From Bacteroidales bacterium (GTDB lineage Bacteria; Bacteroidota; Bacteroidia; Bacteroidales; Lentimicrobiaceae): DNA of 64,000 bases. The position numbers were made by a program, and so were the translations under genes. Under the pieces are notes generated by a model, which did not search any database, was not told where the DNA came from, and saw only the letters and a list, made by a program, of their open reading frames with translations. Below are positions 27,096 to 37,624 of the stretch, one piece after another (positions within the stretch are counted from its first letter, which is position 1; every line of letters begins with the position of its first letter). The stretch spans positions 16,747 to 80,746 of the forward strand of contig JAGXGB010000011.1 in the NCBI GenBank assembly GCA_024636955.1. Direction: 5' to 3'.

Positions 27096-27332
27096 ATCAG
27101 TTTTGATTTAAAACACTCATTTACAATGCTTTTCATGAATTTGCGAAAAGCACTGCAATATTACTCATTTTTCAATTATGAGAGCTCAAAATCAGTTGTT
27201 ATCTGTAGAGAGGCATGTAATTTATATTCATTTTAAATTACCTTAGAAATGTTAAGGAAGTACACCGGTTGTTCACAACAAATTCAGGTCTGGCGTTGTT
27301 AATTAGCAAACCAAATAAAACAGGGAGTTATT

Positions 27333-28346
27333 ATGAATGATCTGTCAATAAATTACATGGGAATTAAACTGGCTAGTCCTATTATTGTAGGCGCCAGCAA
27401 CTTGGTGAATAACCTCGAAACACTTAGGAATTTGCAGGAAGCAGGTGCGGGTGCAATAGTGTTCAAATCACTATTTGAAGAACAAGTGCAACTTGAAAGC
27501 CTTCAGCTTAATTCGCAAATGGAAATGTATAATGAGCGCAATGCCGAGATGATAACCATATTTCCAGATATGCAACATGCAGGCCCTGCTGAACATCTTC
27601 ATAAACTGCGTGAAGCCAGAAAAACAATTAGTATTCCTCTAATTGGAAGCTTAAACTGCATATTTGCTGAAACCTGGGTTGACTGGGCTAAGCAAATAGA
27701 AGCAACAGGTGTTGATGGACTTGAATTAAACTTCTTTGGCCTGCCACGTGATTTTGAAACATCAGCTGCCTCAATTGAGCAGGAACAAGTATCTATAGTT
27801 AAAATGGTTTGCCAGGCAGTGAAAATACCTGTTAGCGTGAAGCTGAGTCCATTCTACACTAATACATTGCAGGTAGTTAAGCGTATGGAAGAAGCTGGTG
27901 CAAAGGCTTTTGTTTTGTTTAACCGCATGTTTGAACCTGATATCAGCACTAATTCCTTGAAGCATATTGCTCCGTTCAATCTCAGTGAACATGGTGATTA
28001 CAGAATGGCCTTAAGGTATATTGGTATTCTCCACAATAACACAAACGCCTCATTAATCGGATCAAACGGAATTCATTCAGGTCTTGATGTAATTAAGTTA
28101 ATGCTATCAGGGGCTGATGCTGTTCAGGTTGTAAGCACTATATACTTGAATAACCCAGAAGTAATTGTTGGAATGCTTGCTGAAATAAGAAAATTCATGG
28201 AAACCAATGAATTCCGCTCTTACGAGGATTTCAGGGGAAAACTATCAAAGGATAATACACGTGATCCTTTCGTTTACAAAAGAGCACAATACATCGACTT
28301 GCTCCTGCATTCTGAAAATTTGTTCAAGGACAATAAGCTTGTATAA
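27333..28346 (+). CDS. Dihydroorotate dehydrogenase-like flavoprotein
   Basis: A 337-residue TIM-barrel protein related to DHODH. N-terminal SINYMGIKLASPIIVGASN, then GAGAIVFKSLFEEQ, VDGLELNFF, VSVKLSPFY and LIGSNGIHSG...ADAVQVVST mark the FMN-binding barrel. It lacks the standard pyrD context. Proteins of this type are often encoded next to PFOR in Bacteroidota and cyanobacteria, as here (divergent from nifJ with a 237-bp spacer), and their role is not established to my knowledge. A redox link to pyruvate/ferredoxin metabolism is more likely than pyrimidine synthesis, but that is inference. Confidence 0.85.
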   Translation: MNDLSINYMGIKLASPIIVGASNLVNNLETLRNLQEAGAGAIVFKSLFEEQVQLESLQLNSQMEMYNERNAEMITIFPDMQHAGPAEHLHKLREARKTISIPLIGSLNCIFAETWVDWAKQIEATGVDGLELNFFGLPRDFETSAASIEQEQVSIVKMVCQAVKIPVSVKLSPFYTNTLQVVKRMEEAGAKAFVLFNRMFEPDISTNSLKHIAPFNLSEHGDYRMALRYIGILHNNTNASLIGSNGIHSGLDVIKLMLSGADAVQVVSTIYLNNPEVIVGMLAEIRKFMETNEFRSYEDFRGKLSKDNTRDPFVYKRAQYIDLLLHSENLFKDNKLV

Positions 28347-28434
28347 TCAACGCTGTTCCAACTAGGATTGCACTTGACAAGCTTAACAAAACAATTCAAT
28401 ACCCATTAGAAGAGCTTTAGTCAAGCTTATTCAA

Positions 28435-29358
28435 TCAACTCTGTACCTGTCGGGAAAGGGTAAGTCGTACAATTGCGTATAACATAACAGCAGCACTAAT
28501 CCACTGAACCGGACTCAAGAGCCTGTCATTGAATACATAATCAAACACTATGGCTGAAAGTGGAAAGAATAGCTCACAAATTGTTGCAAGCATGGCAGGC
28601 ACTTTACGCAACCCATAGTAATAAAGGAATATTGCTCCTGAACCAACAGTTACTGATATTATCAATATGATCAACCAGTTATGTGGTGTTACTACCTTGA
28701 ACTCATTAACATGTCCTGTTGCAATTATAAAAGCAAGCATTATTAAGGTGGTGAAGCCATACCTGTAAAAACTGGCGGCGTAAAAGGATATTTTACGTAA
28801 AACCCCTTTACCAATTACTGTAGCTGAGCCGAATGCAAATGCGGCAATCAACGAATAACCGGCAGCAATTGCAGTGTTTGACCCTGTTTTAAAGTCAGGA
28901 AAGCGAAGTCCGAATGTCAGGAAATAGCTTGCAACAATAGCTATACCTGCCCACAGGATGAAATTCTCTCTCATTTTCTCTTTCAGGAAGAAATAGGCAA
29001 GAGTGATAGCAAAAACAGGCTGAAGCTTTTGAAGTAATACAACTACTGAAAGATCCTGGAACTCAACCAGGAATAAAGCCCTTACTATTGCCATGGTGCC
29101 AAGGGCACCTCCCATAAAGGCCATTGCAACAAGCAATGAAATATCTTTAGCTGTGAGCGTTTTAAAATGCCTGTATTGTTTGAACAGGAATAAGTTCATT
29201 ATAACAAACGGAACAAAATGAACTATAAAAACAACAAAGGAAATGTTCAGATTATAAAGCTGAGGTGTTAACACAATGCCATCCAAACCCCACATTGTAG
29301 CCGAAATGCATATTGCAAGACAACCTATAAAAACAGATGATTGAAGTAACTTAGTCAA
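28435..29358 (-). CDS. EamA/DMT family transporter
   Basis: A 307-residue inner-membrane protein with ten predicted hydrophobic helices in two repeated halves, the drug/metabolite transporter fold. Typical features are the N-terminal ISATMWGLDGIVL, the first-half AMAFMGGALGTMAIVRALF..VLLQKLQPVFAITLAYFF, and the mirror motif CELFFPLSAIVFDYVFND in the second half. The substrate is unknown. The frame begins at TTG 29358; no in-frame ATG allows a full first helix. It follows the 29383-29904 gene after 24 bp. Confidence 0.85.
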   Translation of the reverse strand: MTKLLQSSVFIGCLAICISATMWGLDGIVLTPQLYNLNISFVVFIVHFVPFVIMNLFLFKQYRHFKTLTAKDISLLVAMAFMGGALGTMAIVRALFLVEFQDLSVVVLLQKLQPVFAITLAYFFLKEKMRENFILWAGIAIVASYFLTFGLRFPDFKTGSNTAIAAGYSLIAAFAFGSATVIGKGVLRKISFYAASFYRYGFTTLIMLAFIIATGHVNEFKVVTPHNWLIILIISVTVGSGAIFLYYYGLRKVPAMLATICELFFPLSAIVFDYVFNDRLLSPVQWISAAVMLYAIVRLTLSRQVQS

Positions 29359-29382
29359 TGTAGAAAAGTATTATAATGGTAT

Positions 29383-29904
29383 TTAGAAGAGAATTCTTGC
29401 CTCATTCTTCAAATATTCAAGGGCTTTTTGAATTTCCGATTCATCAGCACTAAGTTCACTTTGGAATATCAATTGAGCCAAGTCAGTGGCTGGAGCATCT
29501 GCTTCAAGTTTGCCTGCTGCTTCATTAATTGAAGTGATAGCAGCTTCACGGGCTGATTTGATCATTAGCCATGCTTCAGTAGAAATATAAAGCTGTTGTG
29601 ATAAATTATGATCAAACTCTTCGCGTATGTTGCTTATGAGTGATTGCTGCAGTTGTACAGCACTTTGTCCTAACGATACATTGCGCAAAACTATTTGAGA
29701 TGATGCCATCCTTTCAAGCAAGAGAACCATACGCTCATATGCCTGTAAGCGCACGGGGGTAATCAAATCCTTATTCTTCAAGCCAATACGTACAATGAGC
29801 TTTTCTTTCTCAGTTTTTATATAATATCTTACAACAACCCATGCTATAAGAGCTATGATAAGTATGGGAATCAATAAATAAACAAATTCAACAAATTGTA
29901 TCAT
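29383..29904 (-). CDS. Conserved Bacteroidota protein with one membrane helix, function unknown
   Basis: A 173-residue protein not recognised as a named family. One N-terminal transmembrane helix (~8-28, VYLLIPILIIALIAWVVVRY) is followed by a charged linker. The soluble, mostly helical domain (~45-173) includes LQAYERMVLLLERMAS and FDHNLSQQLYISTEAWLMIK. The tail is rich in Glu and Ala helices. It looks like a small membrane-anchored cytoplasmic protein of the kind conserved across Bacteroidota. It is the first gene of a two-gene unit with the EamA transporter. Confidence 0.75.
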   Translation of the reverse strand: MIQFVEFVYLLIPILIIALIAWVVVRYYIKTEKEKLIVRIGLKNKDLITPVRLQAYERMVLLLERMASSQIVLRNVSLGQSAVQLQQSLISNIREEFDHNLSQQLYISTEAWLMIKSAREAAITSINEAAGKLEADAPATDLAQLIFQSELSADESEIQKALEYLKNEARILF

Positions 29905-30045
29905 ACGGTAATGGATAAAACAAATGCAAATATCGGAAATCTTTTGATTTTGATTACTAAATCCTTGCTTAAGGTGTTTTTATTTCATTATTTTGCTCAT
30001 CCTAATGAAAATACTTTTTAGGTGATGCATACTATAGTCAACAAT

Positions 30046-31242
30046 ATGTTATCCGACAGAATTAACCGGTTATCAGAATCCGAAACACTGGCAATGACCA
30101 GGAGATGCCGTGAGTTGAAAGAAAACGGCATTGATGTTATCAATCTCAGTATTGGTCAGCCTGACTTTAATACTCCTGAATATATAAAGGATGCTGCACG
30201 CAAGGCAATGGATCAGAACTTTACAGGATATCCTCCTGTAAATGGGTTTGCTGATCTGCGAAATGCTGTAATCACCAAGCTAAAACGTGATAACAAGCTT
30301 GAATACAACGCTGAGCAGGTTGTTGTATCCACTGGTGCCAAACAGGCTCTTGCAAATGCAATTTTAAGTCTTGTTAATCCGGGTGACGAGGTAATACTCC
30401 CTACCCCCTACTGGGTTTCATACAGAGAGCTTATTAAGCTTGCAGAAGGTGTAACAATAACAATTCCTGCAACTGTTGAGAATGATTTTAAGATTACTCC
30501 TCATCAACTGGAGAATGCAATTACTGAAAGAAGCAAAGTTTTCCTTTTCAGCAGCCCTTGCAATCCAAGCGGCTCAGTATACTCACGGAGTGAACTTGAG
30601 GCTCTTGCTGAAGTGTTTGAACGCCACCCTCATATATATATTATATCTGATGAGATCTATGAGCTTATCAACTTCAATGGAAGGCACGAATCAATTGCAC
30701 AATTTGAATCAATCCGCGATAGGGTTATAATTGTAAACGGCGTATCAAAAGGCTTTGCCATGACAGGCTGGCGCTTAGGTTATCTGGTTGCCCCTCTCGC
30801 AATAGCTAAGGCTTGCGATAAATTACAAGGACAAATTACCTCTGGAGCTTCTAGTATTTCACAAAAAGCTGCCGTTGCCGCGCTTTTAACTGATCCATAC
30901 CAATCGGAAGAATTGCTGCACATGGTTGCTGTTTTTAAGACACGTAAAGAGCTTTTCTATAAGTTGCTGTGTGATATCCCGGGTTTTGTAACTAATAATC
31001 CTGAGGGCGCTTTTTACTTCTTCCCTAATGTCACTTCTTACTTTGGAAAGAAGTGGAAAAGCATTCCTATCACTGATAGTACCGAACTCTGTAATTATAT
31101 ACTTGACAACGCTTTTGTTGCTATAGTACCAGGTGATGCTTTCGGAAATCCTGACTGTATTCGCTTATCCTATGCTACTTCAGAAAATGAACTAATAGAA
31201 GCTGCAAAACGCATTAAGGAAGTACTTGCTTTGTTGACTTAA
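30046..31242 (+). CDS. Pyridoxal-phosphate aminotransferase, aspartate aminotransferase type
   Basis: A 398-residue class I/II aminotransferase (fold type I), probably converting aspartate and 2-oxoglutarate to oxaloacetate and glutamate. Visible motifs are INLSIGQPDFNTPEYI, GYPPVNGFADLR, VVSTGAKQALANAI, LPTPYWVSY, FSSPCNPSGS, IISDEIYELI and the PLP lysine in VNGVSKGFAMTGWRLGYL, ending IRLSYA. This matches the I-gamma AspC subgroup. I chose ATG 30046 (MLSDRINRL); an ATG seven codons upstream (30025) is possible. Confidence 0.92.
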   Translation: MLSDRINRLSESETLAMTRRCRELKENGIDVINLSIGQPDFNTPEYIKDAARKAMDQNFTGYPPVNGFADLRNAVITKLKRDNKLEYNAEQVVVSTGAKQALANAILSLVNPGDEVILPTPYWVSYRELIKLAEGVTITIPATVENDFKITPHQLENAITERSKVFLFSSPCNPSGSVYSRSELEALAEVFERHPHIYIISDEIYELINFNGRHESIAQFESIRDRVIIVNGVSKGFAMTGWRLGYLVAPLAIAKACDKLQGQITSGASSISQKAAVAALLTDPYQSEELLHMVAVFKTRKELFYKLLCDIPGFVTNNPEGAFYFFPNVTSYFGKKWKSIPITDSTELCNYILDNAFVAIVPGDAFGNPDCIRLSYATSENELIEAAKRIKEVLALLT

Positions 31243-31282
31243 TTTTTAGTTCTGAGTCTGTATATTAATTCTACCAGAGTAT

Positions 31283-31447
31283 GTTTAGTACTCTATCAGA
31301 TTCTGTTAAGTACTCTTTCAAAGTCCGTTAAGTACTCTATCAAAGTCTGTTAAGTAATCTATCAAAGTCTGTTAAGTACTCTATCAAAGTCTGTTAAGTA
31401 ATCTATCAGACTCTGTAAAGTACTCTATCAGAGTCTGTTTAGAACTC
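31283..31447. repeat. 22-bp tandem repeat array, about 7.5 copies
   Basis: Units of consensus GTTAAGTACTCTATCAAAGTCT begin at 31283, 31305, 31327, 31349, 31371, 31393, 31415 and (partial) 31437. The spacing is exactly 22 bp every time, with 1-4 substitutions per unit. The array starts 41 bp after the aminotransferase stop codon. There are no spacers between units, so it is not a CRISPR array. Confidence 0.97.
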
Positions 31448-31563
31448 AAAATTGATTCTTACATAGTAAAACATGTAAATAAGAATTTCTCGCTCAGTAC
31501 TAAAGAGCTAAAGCAGGAATGCAGACTTTTTATCTATAGTTTTTTATTTCCAGTGTCCTTTGT

Positions 31564-31571
31564 TAACTTTG
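31564..31571 (+). promoter_or_regulatory. -7 promoter box of the wbpB-wbpA pair
   Basis: TAACTTTG matches TAnnTTTG, 26 bp before the ATG at 31598. The -33 element is weak (GTTTTTT around 31539). Confidence 0.5.
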
Positions 31572-31597
31572 TTGTCTGAATTCCGTTAATTGATGTG

Positions 31598-32566
31598 ATG
31601 TTATATACAAAAAATCAAGCTCCAGTAAATTTCGCTTTGATAGGTGCAGCAGGGTATATTGCTCCCCGGCACATGAAAGCAATAAAAGATACCGGAAATG
31701 TGTTGGTTACTGCGCTGGATAAATTTGATAGTGTTGGTGTAATTGACAGTTTTTTCCCTGATGCTGACTTCTTCACTGAACCTGAGCGCTTTGACCGACA
31801 TCTTGATAAGCTTAGAAGGAAAGGAGAGCGCAAAATTGATTACGTTAGTATTTGCTCTCCCAACTATCTCCATGATGCTCATATACGATTGGCCTTACGT
31901 AATCATACCCATGCCATTTGTGAAAAGCCGTTAGTGCTTAATCCATGGAATGTTGATGCATTGGCTGAAATTGAGAAAGAAACCGGGAAAAATATAAACA
32001 CTATCCTTCAACTAAGATTGCACCCCTCTATCATTGCCCTCAAGAAGCAAGTAGATGAAGCACCAGAGGGCAAAGTATTCGATATTGACCTTACCTATAT
32101 CACCAGTCGTGGCAGGTGGTACTTTATAAGCTGGAAAGGTGACATAGAGAAATCTGGTGGCGTTGCAACTAATATAGGTATTCACTTTTTCGACATGCTG
32201 ATTTGGATTTTTGGTGATGTACAAAAGAATACTGTGCATATTTCAGCGCCTGATAAAGCAGCCGGATTTCTTCACTTGCAAAAGGCCCGTGTTCGCTGGT
32301 TCTTGTCAATTGATGAAAAAACGCTGCCCGAATTAGCAATGCTTTCAGGTAAACGCACTTATCGCTCTCTTACCATTGAAGGTCAGGAAGTTGAGTTCAG
32401 TGAAGGGTTTACTGATCTGCATACACTATCATACAGTCACATCCTTAATAATGAAGGATACACAATTCACGATGCATTACCCAGTATACAACTTGCCCAC
32501 TCAATAAGAAATTCAGAATTAACAGGTTTAATGGGTGACTACCACCCGTACCTTAAAACACTATAG
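31598..32566 (+). CDS. Gfo/Idh/MocA family oxidoreductase, WbpB-like
   Basis: A 322-residue NAD-dependent sugar-nucleotide oxidase. The N-terminal Rossmann fold is [18 protein letters not shown], the family motif is [11 protein letters not shown], and the substrate-binding half includes [12 protein letters not shown] and [12 protein letters not shown] (catalytic His). The pattern is closest to WbpB/WlbA, which oxidise the 3'-hydroxyl of UDP-GlcNAc-uronate for O-antigen diamino-uronic acids. The next gene encodes the matching 6-dehydrogenase (WbpA-like), which supports this. The ATG at 31598 is preferred over the GTG just upstream. Confidence 0.87.
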   Translation: MLYTKNQAPVNFALIGAAGYIAPRHMKAIKDTGNVLVTALDKFDSVGVIDSFFPDADFFTEPERFDRHLDKLRRKGERKIDYVSICSPNYLHDAHIRLALRNHTHAICEKPLVLNPWNVDALAEIEKETGKNINTILQLRLHPSIIALKKQVDEAPEGKVFDIDLTYITSRGRWYFISWKGDIEKSGGVATNIGIHFFDMLIWIFGDVQKNTVHISAPDKAAGFLHLQKARVRWFLSIDEKTLPELAMLSGKRTYRSLTIEGQEVEFSEGFTDLHTLSYSHILNNEGYTIHDALPSIQLAHSIRNSELTGLMGDYHPYLKTL

Positions 32567-32606
32567 GCTTAAGAAAAGCCGTTTAATTAAACAAAACAAT
32601 ATTACG

Positions 32607-33866
32607 ATGAATGAGTCAATGAATATTTGCGTTATCGGCCTTGGCTATGTTGGACTGCCTCTGGCTGTTGAATTCGGGAAAAAATTTCCTGTTGTTGGTT
32701 TTGATATTAATCAAACCAGAATTAATGAATTATTGAGAGGGCACGACCGTACATTAGAAACTTCAGATGATGACCTGAAATCAGCAGTTCACCTTGAGTA
32801 CACAACCAATATTGAAGATACCCGTAAATGCAATTACTACATCGTAACAGTACCAACTCCAATTGACACTCATAAACGCCCTGACCTCACACCCCTCATC
32901 AAGGCATCAGAGACTGTTGGAAAAGTTCTCAAAAAAGGCGACATAGTAATTTACGAATCAACCGTTTACCCTGGGGCAACTGAAGAAGACTGTGTTCCTG
33001 TACTCGAAAAATTCAGTGGGCTTAAGTTCAATGCTGATTTCTATTGCGGGTATTCACCCGAACGTATTAATCCGGGGGATAAAGTACATACAGTTACCAA
33101 GATACTTAAGGTTACTTCAGGCTCAACCCCCGAAATAGCTGTGAAAGTTGACAATCTTTATAAAAGTATAATTGAAGCCGGCACTTATATGGCTTCAAGT
33201 ATAAAAGTTGCTGAAGCAGCAAAAGTTATTGAGAATTCACAACGCGATATTAACATAGCGTTCGTAAATGAACTCTCTCTTATATTCAATAAAATGGGCA
33301 TTGATACCCAGGAAGTACTCGAAGCAGCCGGCACAAAATGGAATTTCCTTAAATTCTTCCCAGGACTGGTTGGTGGCCATTGCATTGGAGTTGACCCTTA
33401 TTATCTTACCCATAAAGCACAGGAGCTTGGATATAATCCTGAGATTATCCTTGCGGGCAGAAGACTTAATGACAATATGGGCTTTTATGTTGCCAACCGT
33501 GTTATCAAGAAGATGATTCAGCGCGGGCAAACAATAGCTGGAAGCAAAGTGCTGATTTTAGGAATTACGTTTAAAGAAAACTGTCCTGATATCAGGAATT
33601 CAAGGGTAATTGATGTCATTAATGAATTCAGGGAATACTCTTGCGAGGTTGATGTTTATGATCCATGGGCTGATTCAGATGAAGTTAAGCATGAATATGG
33701 CGTAACTTTAACCGAAAAGCCCGGCACAGGATATGACGCTATCGTGTTGGCCGTATCACACAATGAATTTCTGAAAGTAGACCTTAAAGCCCTTGGAAAT
33801 GGCAATACGGTTGTTTATGATATCAAAGGTCTACTAAGCAAGGAACTGGTTGACGAACGATTATAG
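32607..33866 (+). CDS. UDP-sugar 6-dehydrogenase, WbpA/TviB-like
   Basis: A 419-residue nucleotide-sugar dehydrogenase that oxidises a UDP-N-acetylhexosamine to its uronic acid. N-terminal NAD domain [64 protein letters not shown]; and the active-site Cys in [16 protein letters not shown]. The C-terminal domain has [14 protein letters not shown]. The chosen start is ATG 32607 ([11 protein letters not shown]). The longer frame overlaps wbpB and adds an untypical basic leader. The stop codon TAG overlaps the first unit of the 44-bp array. Confidence 0.93.
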   Translation: MNESMNICVIGLGYVGLPLAVEFGKKFPVVGFDINQTRINELLRGHDRTLETSDDDLKSAVHLEYTTNIEDTRKCNYYIVTVPTPIDTHKRPDLTPLIKASETVGKVLKKGDIVIYESTVYPGATEEDCVPVLEKFSGLKFNADFYCGYSPERINPGDKVHTVTKILKVTSGSTPEIAVKVDNLYKSIIEAGTYMASSIKVAEAAKVIENSQRDINIAFVNELSLIFNKMGIDTQEVLEAAGTKWNFLKFFPGLVGGHCIGVDPYYLTHKAQELGYNPEIILAGRRLNDNMGFYVANRVIKKMIQRGQTIAGSKVLILGITFKENCPDIRNSRVIDVINEFREYSCEVDVYDPWADSDEVKHEYGVTLTEKPGTGYDAIVLAVSHNEFLKVDLKALGNGNTVVYDIKGLLSKELVDERL

Positions 33867-33996
33867 TGTTTTAATTAATCTAAAAATCTGGCTACAGAAA
33901 AATTTTGAAGTGTTTTAATTAATCTAACACTCTGGCTACAGAAAAATTTTGAAGTGTTTCAATTAATGTAGCACTCTGATTACAGAAAGATTTTTC
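33865..33996. repeat. 44-bp tandem repeat, three copies, each with an inner inverted repeat
   Basis: Units start at 33865, 33909 and 33953, exactly 44 bp apart. Units 1 and 2 differ at only a few positions. Unit 2 contains AGTGTT...AACACT around TTAATTAATCT, so each unit can form a small hairpin. The first unit overlaps the stop codon of the WbpA-like gene. Confidence 0.97.
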
Positions 33997-34079
33997 TTTA
34001 TAGTAAGAAGCAGCTAACATCATTAACATTGAGTAGCTATTATTATTCTTGTTAAAGCCTTAAAATTAACTTACGGCTT

Positions 34080-35078
34080 CTATTGGACTTCCAAAGGAAA
34101 CCCTTCGCTTGACCAGTTTTTTAATTCACCATTGTTGTCATAAATGATATATACTTCTATATCACTACGCGATTTGATGAAATCTCTTGTTTTTTCAAGT
34201 CCCATTACCATAAACGCTGTTGCATAAGCATCAGCTGTCATGCAGTCGTCTGCTAACACTGAAACGCTTAAAACAGAATGCTGAACGGGGAAACCTGTTT
34301 TAGGATCGATAGTATGTGAATATTTCTGTCCATCTTCAAGAAAGAATTTCCTGTAGTTGCCGCTTGTAGCAAGTGCCTTGTTGTTTAACTGCACAATGGT
34401 TTGTATGGTACGTTCACTGTCTGCACTTTCTGCAGGCTTCTCAATTGCAACGTTCCATGAAGTATTATCAGGTTTCATTCCTTTGGCTAATACTTCACCC
34501 CCCACATCGATTAGGTAATTCTCAATACCTTTATCCTGAAAGTATTTACCAATAACGTCACAGGTGAAGCCTTGGGCAATTGCATTATAATCTATCATTA
34601 TTGCCGGAACTTCTTTAATTAATCGACCGTCAATTAATTTAATTTTCTTATAACCAACCAAAGGAAGCAAACTGTCAATCATTGCTGAATCTACCTTACT
34701 GCGCCCGGTAAAGCCCCAACCCCACACATTTACCAATGGCATTACAGTAATATCAAAAGCGCCATCTGTTTCCTTTGATATTTCCATAGCTTTATTAAAA
34801 ACCACTTCAAATATTGAGTCAGCCTCTACTGTACTGTCGTTTCTGTTGAACTTTGATATCACAGATTCTTCAGCATAAACGGAAGCCGACAAATCAAAAT
34901 TCCTGAATAGGCTGTCGAGTTGCATACTGAAATCCCGCATAGCGGCATCATAGTAAGTGATGGCATAATAGGTCCCTTGAGCTTTGCCAGAAATCTTTAT
35001 TGGCGCAAGTTCTGCGTTACTGCAAGAAGCGAGCACCAGCAATAACAAGAATAACCTGGCATTAACCACCAAAGTCAT
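34080..35078 (-). CDS. apbE: FAD:protein FMN transferase (ApbE)
   Basis: A 332-residue lipoprotein (lipobox VLASCSNAE) that attaches FMN covalently to threonines of target proteins. Signatures include [33 protein letters not shown], the family core [42 protein letters not shown] and [17 protein letters not shown] with its metal-binding Asp. It is the last gene of the nqr operon, and its expected targets are NqrB and NqrC. The start at 35078 ([10 protein letters not shown]) overlaps the nqrF end by 17 bp, suggesting translational coupling. Confidence 0.95.
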   Translation of the reverse strand: MTLVVNARLFLLLLVLASCSNAELAPIKISGKAQGTYYAITYYDAAMRDFSMQLDSLFRNFDLSASVYAEESVISKFNRNDSTVEADSIFEVVFNKAMEISKETDGAFDITVMPLVNVWGWGFTGRSKVDSAMIDSLLPLVGYKKIKLIDGRLIKEVPAIMIDYNAIAQGFTCDVIGKYFQDKGIENYLIDVGGEVLAKGMKPDNTSWNVAIEKPAESADSERTIQTIVQLNNKALATSGNYRKFFLEDGQKYSHTIDPKTGFPVQHSVLSVSVLADDCMTADAYATAFMVMGLEKTRDFIKSRSDIEVYIIYDNNGELKNWSSEGFPLEVQ

Positions 35079-36306
35079 CGTAAGCAATGTTTTCTTTAGG
35101 AACACCAAGATTATCAAGCATTTTAAATACTGCTGCATTCATCATTGGCGGTCCGCAGAGATAGTATTCTATATCCTCTGGTTCTGAATGTTTGCTAAGA
35201 TAATGGTCTAGCACAACCTGATGGATAAAGCCTACATAGCCTTCCCAGTTATCTTCAGGAAGTGGCTCAGATAGTGCTAAGTTAAATTTAAAATTAGGGA
35301 AATCTTTTTCAATTGCCCTGAAGTCTTCTTCGTAAAATACTTCTCTTAAAGACCTTGCACCATACCAATATGATACCTTACGATTAGACTTCTCAGTATG
35401 AAACAAATGGAAAATATGTGAGCGGAGAGGCGCCATACCTGCTCCACCACCAATATAGATCATTTCCTTATCAGTTTTCTTGATATGGAATTCGCCATAT
35501 GGACCTGATACCATTACTTTGTCACCAGGTTTTCTTGAGAAGATGAATGATGAACATATACCGGGGTTAACATTCATAAATGCGTTCTTTGCCCTGTCCC
35601 ATGGTGGTGTAGCTATACGTATATTCAGCATCACAATATTACCCTCAGCAGGGTGGTTGGCCATTGAATAAGCACGATAGATAGGCTCAGGATTCTTCAT
35701 TTTTAAATCCCAGATTTTAAGCTTATCCCAATCTTCTTTGAACTTGTCTTCGATAATCATGTCTTTGAAGTCCACATCAATTTGCGGCACATCAATCTGA
35801 ATATATCCTCCTGAATCAAAATCAAGGGCTTCACCTTCAGGTAATCGAACAACGAATTCTTTAATGAACGTAGCAACATTCTTATTGCTGACCACTTCAC
35901 ATTCCCATTTTTTAATACCGAATATTTCTTTGGGGATGCCAATTTTTAGGTCGCCTCTTACTTTAACCTGACAACCCAGGCGCCAGTTATTTTGTTGCTC
36001 TTTTCTTGTGAAGTAAACCTGTTCAGTAGGCAAAATATCCCCTGCTCCTTCAAACACCTGGCATTTGCACATAGCACATGTACCACCTCCGCCACAAGCT
36101 GATGGAAGATAGATCTTTTCATCTGCCAAAGTTGACAGCAATGTAGAACCCGGCTGCACCTCAAGTTCAGTTTCATCATTGATTAGTATCTTAACCTTAC
36201 CTGCCGGTGTTAGCTTTGCACGAACATACAACAGCACTCCCACCAAAATGAGTATAATGACAAGAAAGACCGCGATACTTATAAGAATTATTACACCTGT
36301 TCCCAT
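35062..36306 (-). CDS. nqrF: Na+-translocating NADH:quinone reductase subunit F
   Basis: A 414-residue NADH-oxidising subunit. One N-terminal membrane helix (~5-28) precedes a [2Fe-2S] ferredoxin domain with [14 protein letters not shown] plus an upstream/downstream Cys pair. An FAD/NADH reductase domain follows with [12 protein letters not shown] (FAD), [15 protein letters not shown] and the terminal [14 protein letters not shown]. It delivers electrons from NADH into the Na+ pump. The gene order nqrA-B-C-D-E-F is complete and on one strand. Confidence 0.97.
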   Translation of the reverse strand: MGTGVIILISIAVFLVIILILVGVLLYVRAKLTPAGKVKILINDETELEVQPGSTLLSTLADEKIYLPSACGGGGTCAMCKCQVFEGAGDILPTEQVYFTRKEQQNNWRLGCQVKVRGDLKIGIPKEIFGIKKWECEVVSNKNVATFIKEFVVRLPEGEALDFDSGGYIQIDVPQIDVDFKDMIIEDKFKEDWDKLKIWDLKMKNPEPIYRAYSMANHPAEGNIVMLNIRIATPPWDRAKNAFMNVNPGICSSFIFSRKPGDKVMVSGPYGEFHIKKTDKEMIYIGGGAGMAPLRSHIFHLFHTEKSNRKVSYWYGARSLREVFYEEDFRAIEKDFPNFKFNLALSEPLPEDNWEGYVGFIHQVVLDHYLSKHSEPEDIEYYLCGPPMMNAAVFKMLDNLGVPKENIAYDDFGG

Positions 36307-36338
36307 ATTAATATACTTTCTTTAAGACAAACAAATTA

Positions 36339-36956
36339 TTACAGTTTTATGCCTATAAAACTCATAAAAGCAATAGCCATCAAACCGGTTATTATAAAAG
36401 TTATTCCAAGGCCGCGTAGAGGCGCAGGAACATTTGAGTACCTGATTTTCTCCCTGATAGCAGCAATAGAAACAATAGCTATCCACCATCCAACACCACT
36501 TCCTAAACCGAACGATGTAGCTTCAGCTATTGTTCCGTAGTCACGTTCCTGCATGAAAAGTGAACCTCCTAAAATAGCGCAGTTAACAGCAATTAACGGA
36601 AGGAAAATTCCTAATGAAGCATATAATGTTGGTGAAAACTTCTCAATTATCATTTCAACTAGTTGAACCATTGCAGCAATAACAGCAATAAACATGATAA
36701 AACTCAGGAAGCTAAGATCGACAGCAGCAAATTCACCTCCCATCCATGATAATGCTCCCTTTCGCAATAGGTAATTATTGATAAGATAATTTACAGGCAC
36801 GGTAACACCAAGCACGAATATAACCGCTAATCCGAGTCCGTTTGAGGTCTTTACAGTTTTTGATACTGCCAGGTATGAACACATACCAAGGAAATAGGCA
36901 AATACCATATTGTCGATGAAAATCGACTTGATAAATATATTTATAAGGTTTTCCAT
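36339..36956 (-). CDS. nqrE: Na+-translocating NADH:quinone reductase subunit E
   Basis: A 205-residue membrane protein with six hydrophobic helices, related to RnfA. It contributes the inter-subunit iron site with NqrD through conserved Cys residues ([24 protein letters not shown]). It has the standard length for NqrE and lies 14 bp after nqrD. Confidence 0.96.
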   Translation of the reverse strand: MENLINIFIKSIFIDNMVFAYFLGMCSYLAVSKTVKTSNGLGLAVIFVLGVTVPVNYLINNYLLRKGALSWMGGEFAAVDLSFLSFIMFIAVIAAMVQLVEMIIEKFSPTLYASLGIFLPLIAVNCAILGGSLFMQERDYGTIAEATSFGLGSGVGWWIAIVSIAAIREKIRYSNVPAPLRGLGITFIITGLMAIAFMSFIGIKL

Positions 36957-36970
36957 AGCAAGTGTTCGAT

Positions 36971-37624
36971 TTATGATTTATCAACAAGATCAGGATTTTT
37001 AGCTCGCTGCACCCATATAATAATTCCCACAATTATCAGAGCCATTGGAGGAAGTATCATAAAGCCATTATTGGCATATCCGGCTTCATAGAATGATGCA
37101 GGAATAATTGTAACTCCATATAAGGTACCTGAACCAAATAACTCTCTGAAAAAGGCTACAACAATCAATATTATCCCATAACCAACGCCATTACCAATTC
37201 CATCGAGTAATGAAGGCCAAGGCTTGTTTTGCATTGCAAAAGCTTCAAGGCGACCCATAACAATACAGTTGGTGATGATCAATCCAACAAATACCGATAA
37301 TTGCTTACTTACATCATATACATAAGCTTTAAGGATCTGGTCAACCAAAATAACTAATGAAGCAATAATTACCAATTCAACTATGATTCTGATTCTGGGT
37401 GGTATGGTGTTCCTAAGAAGTGAAACTATTAAATTGGAGGCTGCAACAACTGCGACAACAGAAACCGCCATTACGAAAGCCGGCTCCAATTTAGCCGTAA
37501 CCGCCAGTGCTGAGCAGATACCAAGTACCTGTATAGTAATTGGATTATCTTTATTTAAGGGAGCGGTCAGCAACTTTCTGTTCCTGGCCGAGAATAATGG
37601 TTCTCTTACTTTATCAACTTTCAT
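36971..37624 (-). CDS. nqrD: Na+-translocating NADH:quinone reductase subunit D
   Basis: A 217-residue six-helix membrane subunit homologous to RnfE and to Nqr[19 protein letters not shown] and [19 protein letters not shown] carry the paired Cys motifs that ligate iron with NqrE. Its ATG overlaps the nqrC stop by 4 bp (ATGA), so translation is coupled. Confidence 0.96.
   Translation of the reverse strand: MKVDKVREPLFSARNRKLLTAPLNKDNPITIQVLGICSALAVTAKLEPAFVMAVSVVAVVAASNLIVSLLRNTIPPRIRIIVELVIIASLVILVDQILKAYVYDVSKQLSVFVGLIITNCIVMGRLEAFAMQNKPWPSLLDGIGNGVGYGIILIVVAFFRELFGSGTLYGVTIIPASFYEAGYANNGFMILPPMALIIVGIIIWVQRAKNPDLVDKS

Larger units (their letters stand above)
31243..31594. other. Spacer between the aminotransferase and wbpB-like genes
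   Basis: This 352-bp region is dominated by the 22-bp tandem array at 31283-31447. The remainder is AT-rich and holds the promoter-like box at 31564-31571. No gene was seen. Confidence 0.65.

Noticed and set aside
31283..31447. Possible CRISPR array at the 22-bp repeats
   Set aside because: Units are directly adjacent with no unique spacers, the unit is too short and variable, and no cas gene is nearby. The same holds for the arrays at 33865, 52274, 54003 and 57731.
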